Origin: Bacteroidales bacterium
Lineage (GTDB): Bacteria > Bacteroidota > Bacteroidia > Bacteroidales > JAAUTT01
NCBI GenBank assembly: GCA_025350365.1
Contig: JANXXY010000328.1
Location: 1 to 7,156, forward strand
Length of the DNA: 7,156 nt
Direction of reading: 5' to 3'
Part shown: piece by piece, positions 5,339 through 7,156 of the stretch
How positions within the stretch are numbered: position 1 is the stretch's first letter
Layout of the letters: each line of letters starts with the position of its first letter
Notes under the pieces: generated by a model
What the model was told of the DNA's origin: nothing
What the model saw: the letters and a program-made list of their open reading frames with translations, nothing else
The model's database searches: none
Made by a program: the position numbers and the translations under genes

Positions 5339-7156
5339 ATGGATCCTTCACTGAATAAATTCCGGGATAAATTTTACGAAGAAGCTAATCAGCTTTTAGA
5401 CAAAGTGGAAAAGGATTTGTTGGATTTAGAGAAGATGCCCAACGAAAACGAGCTCATCGAATCGGCCTTTCGTGCCATGCATACTATTAAAGGAGTAAGC
5501 GGCATGTTTGGTTTTGATTTTGTATGTGAGTTCACGCATTGCATGGAAAGCGTTTTTCAGCTCATTAAGGATAAGGAAATAGCTTTTAACAAAGAGATTT
5601 TTGATCTTACTTTTGCATCTCTTGATCATATTCGAAAACTTATTGCAGACGAACACTTGTCTGATAAACATAATCAGGAAGCGCACAGTAAATTAATTCA
5701 AGAGATTACTGTCATATTAGAGCAAACAAAAACAGGAATTGTAACATCATCCTCTGCCGAATATGAAATTATAGAACCCACAAATGCTCTGCAAATTAAC
5801 ACATGGCATATTCTGCTCCGCACGGACGAGAAGCTATATTTTAGAGGGATAAGTCTGGTAGGGATTTTTGATGAATTATCGCAAATTGGCAATTATCAAA
5901 TAGCACGCCTGGGATATTTAAGCGACAATCTTACTGATGCCTGGAGTATTATGTTGTCGTCCAACGCAAGTAAAACCGAAATTTCAGATATATTCCTTTT
6001 TATTGAAGATAATATTTCTATCACGCAAATATCGAATAAGAATATTTTAGATGATGCATTAAAAAACAGCAATGAAACGGTGATAAGTGAAAATGCATCC
6101 GAACAATCGATAATTGATTACATCGAAAAAGGAGGAAAAGCTAGTGATCTAAACAAAGAAGGTGAACTTAAACTGCGGTTGTTTAATAAAAAATCTGATT
6201 CTGTTGTAACGTCCGCCAAACAATCAATAAAACGAATTTCTGTTGATTCAGTAAAACTCGACAACCTGATGTTTTTAGTGAGCGAACTCATTACGGTAGA
6301 TTCGCAACTACTTCTGGCAACGCATGGCGAACAATTCGCCTCCATAAAACCATTAGTGGAAAGAGTTGATGCACTTTCCAAGCTATTTCGCAACAACGCC
6401 TTCGAAATACGTCTGGTTCCTCTTAGTGATACTGTTTTGCGATTTCAACGCTTAATACGCGATTTGTCGCGACAGCTGGGTAAAAAGATTGAGCTTGTAA
6501 CACAGGGCACCGATACAGAACTCGATAAAAACACTATCGACCAGTTGAACGAACCTCTCATGCACATTATACGCAACTGCATCGACCATGGTATTGAAGA
6601 ACCGGAAAACCGTGTAAAAGCAGGCAAACCCGAAACCGGAATCATTAAAATTTCAGCCAATCAATCGGGCAACTATGTAATTATTGTTGTTGAGGACGAT
6701 GGTTCGGGAATTGATACCGAAAAAGTCCGTTTAAAAGCAGTAGAAAAAGGTCTGATTAAAGCAACTGATACGCCATCGTGTGAGGAGATTTTTGACTTCA
6801 TTTTTCTTCCGGGATTTTCAACAGCCGAAAACCTTTCCGAAGTGTCGGGCAGGGGAGTAGGCATGGATGTGGTGCGCAAAAAGATAATCGATCTTCGTGG
6901 CGACATTATGATAAATTCACACGAAGGTGTGGGTACTTCATTTACCTTAAAACTACAGCAATCTGTGGCCATTATCGACTCGTTACTTTTTACTGTCGAA
7001 GATTCCTTTTTTACCGTTCCGTTGTCCGACATTATGATTTGCAGTCAGATAGGAGCCGAAGAGGTCGCAAAACGAAGCCATACCGCAACACTTCATTTTA
7101 ATGACCAGCTAATACCGTTTGTTAACCTGCGCAAAAAATTACACATCGAAGGTTCG
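5339..7156 (+). CDS. cheA: CheA-type histidine kinase (3' end beyond window)
   Basis: There are 606 codons open to the right edge from ATG 5339. Domain order is canonical. An Hpt/P1 domain (about 1-110) carries the phosphorylatable His48 in AMHTIKG. A P2-position domain at 155-225 begins TWHILLRTDEKLYFRG. A P3 dimerisation helix pair spans about 297-365 (RISVDSVKLDNLMFLVSELI). The ATPase core has an N-box with Asn413 and His417 (IIRNCIDHG), a G1 box Asp453-Asp-Gly-Ser-Gly457, an F-box region (FLPGFSTA), and a G2 box Gly504-Arg-Gly-Val-Gly508. The CheW-like P5 domain starts near 540 (SVAIIDSLLF) and is cut by the edge. All key catalytic residues are present. It should phosphorylate His48 and pass phosphate to CheY/CheB-like receivers; the REC protein at 3831-4196 is a candidate. 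A C-terminal REC fusion (hybrid CheA) cannot be excluded. No chemoreceptor or CheW gene is in view, so chemotaxis, gliding or another output is open. Confidence 0.95.
   Translation, partial: MDPSLNKFRDKFYEEANQLLDKVEKDLLDLEKMPNENELIESAFRAMHTIKGVSGMFGFDFVCEFTHCMESVFQLIKDKEIAFNKEIFDLTFASLDHIRKLIADEHLSDKHNQEAHSKLIQEITVILEQTKTGIVTSSSAEYEIIEPTNALQINTWHILLRTDEKLYFRGISLVGIFDELSQIGNYQIARLGYLSDNLTDAWSIMLSSNASKTEISDIFLFIEDNISITQISNKNILDDALKNSNETVISENASEQSIIDYIEKGGKASDLNKEGELKLRLFNKKSDSVVTSAKQSIKRISVDSVKLDNLMFLVSELITVDSQLLLATHGEQFASIKPLVERVDALSKLFRNNAFEIRLVPLSDTVLRFQRLIRDLSRQLGKKIELVTQGTDTELDKNTIDQLNEPLMHIIRNCIDHGIEEPENRVKAGKPETGIIKISANQSGNYVIIVVEDDGSGIDTEKVRLKAVEKGLIKATDTPSCEEIFDFIFLPGFSTAENLSEVSGRGVGMDVVRKKIIDLRGDIMINSHEGVGTSFTLKLQQSVAIIDSLLFTVEDSFFTVPLSDIMICSQIGAEEVAKRSHTATLHFNDQLIPFVNLRKKLHIEGS

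Noticed and set aside
5426..7032. Several minus-strand ORFs opposite the CheA gene
   Set aside because: The plus strand carries an uninterrupted CheA with all catalytic boxes; the minus ORFs are Ser-rich shadows.

Overview
The window looks like part of a Bacteroidota chromosome, most likely an anaerobic Bacteroidales or Marinilabiliales type. The evidence is AT-rich DNA, starts without clear Shine-Dalgarno sequences, AT-rich intergenic leaders, and a small toxin-antitoxin family I associate with this phylum. The taxonomic call is an inference from style, not from a marker gene.

The left half (1-3627, minus strand) is one compact operon. Read 5' to 3' on its own strand, it encodes a stand-alone corrinoid-binding protein (2953-3627), an MtaA/uroporphyrinogen-decarboxylase-fold methyltransferase-like protein (1938-2951), a DUF1638-family protein (1252-1821) and a GAF-PAS-PAS sensor protein whose C-terminus lies beyond the left edge (1-1249). 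Junctions are 1 and 2 nt, except for a 116-nt spacer before the DUF1638 gene. That spacer is a degenerate repeat with a period of about 10 bp plus a small hairpin. No substrate-specific methyltransferase (MtaB or MttB type) and no RamA-type activator is present here.

Divergent from this operon, across about 200 nt of AT-rich DNA, is a single-domain response regulator (3831-4196). Next is a type II toxin-antitoxin pair: an intact 72-aa antitoxin-like gene (4377-4595) and a RelE/ParE-family toxin gene (4592-4919). The toxin is broken by a one-base frameshift in an A-run and by an in-frame TAG where the family carries Trp.

A 419-nt intergenic stretch (4920-5338) carries an AT-rich hairpin, a purine-rich block, and a cluster of direct and inverted repeats. 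It leads into a CheA-type histidine kinase (5339 to the right edge) with a complete Hpt-dimerisation-ATPase core and the start of its CheW-like domain.

Working together: the methyl-transfer proteins and the sensor are probably co-transcribed, and signalling proteins (REC, CheA) surround them. The most interesting possibility is a corrinoid methyl-transfer or corrinoid-sensing module wired to phosphorelay signalling. Two features point away from ordinary methylotrophic catabolism: the MtaA-like protein lacks the family's zinc-ligand cysteines, and the corrinoid protein's helical cap resembles that of sensory (CarH-like) cobalamin proteins.
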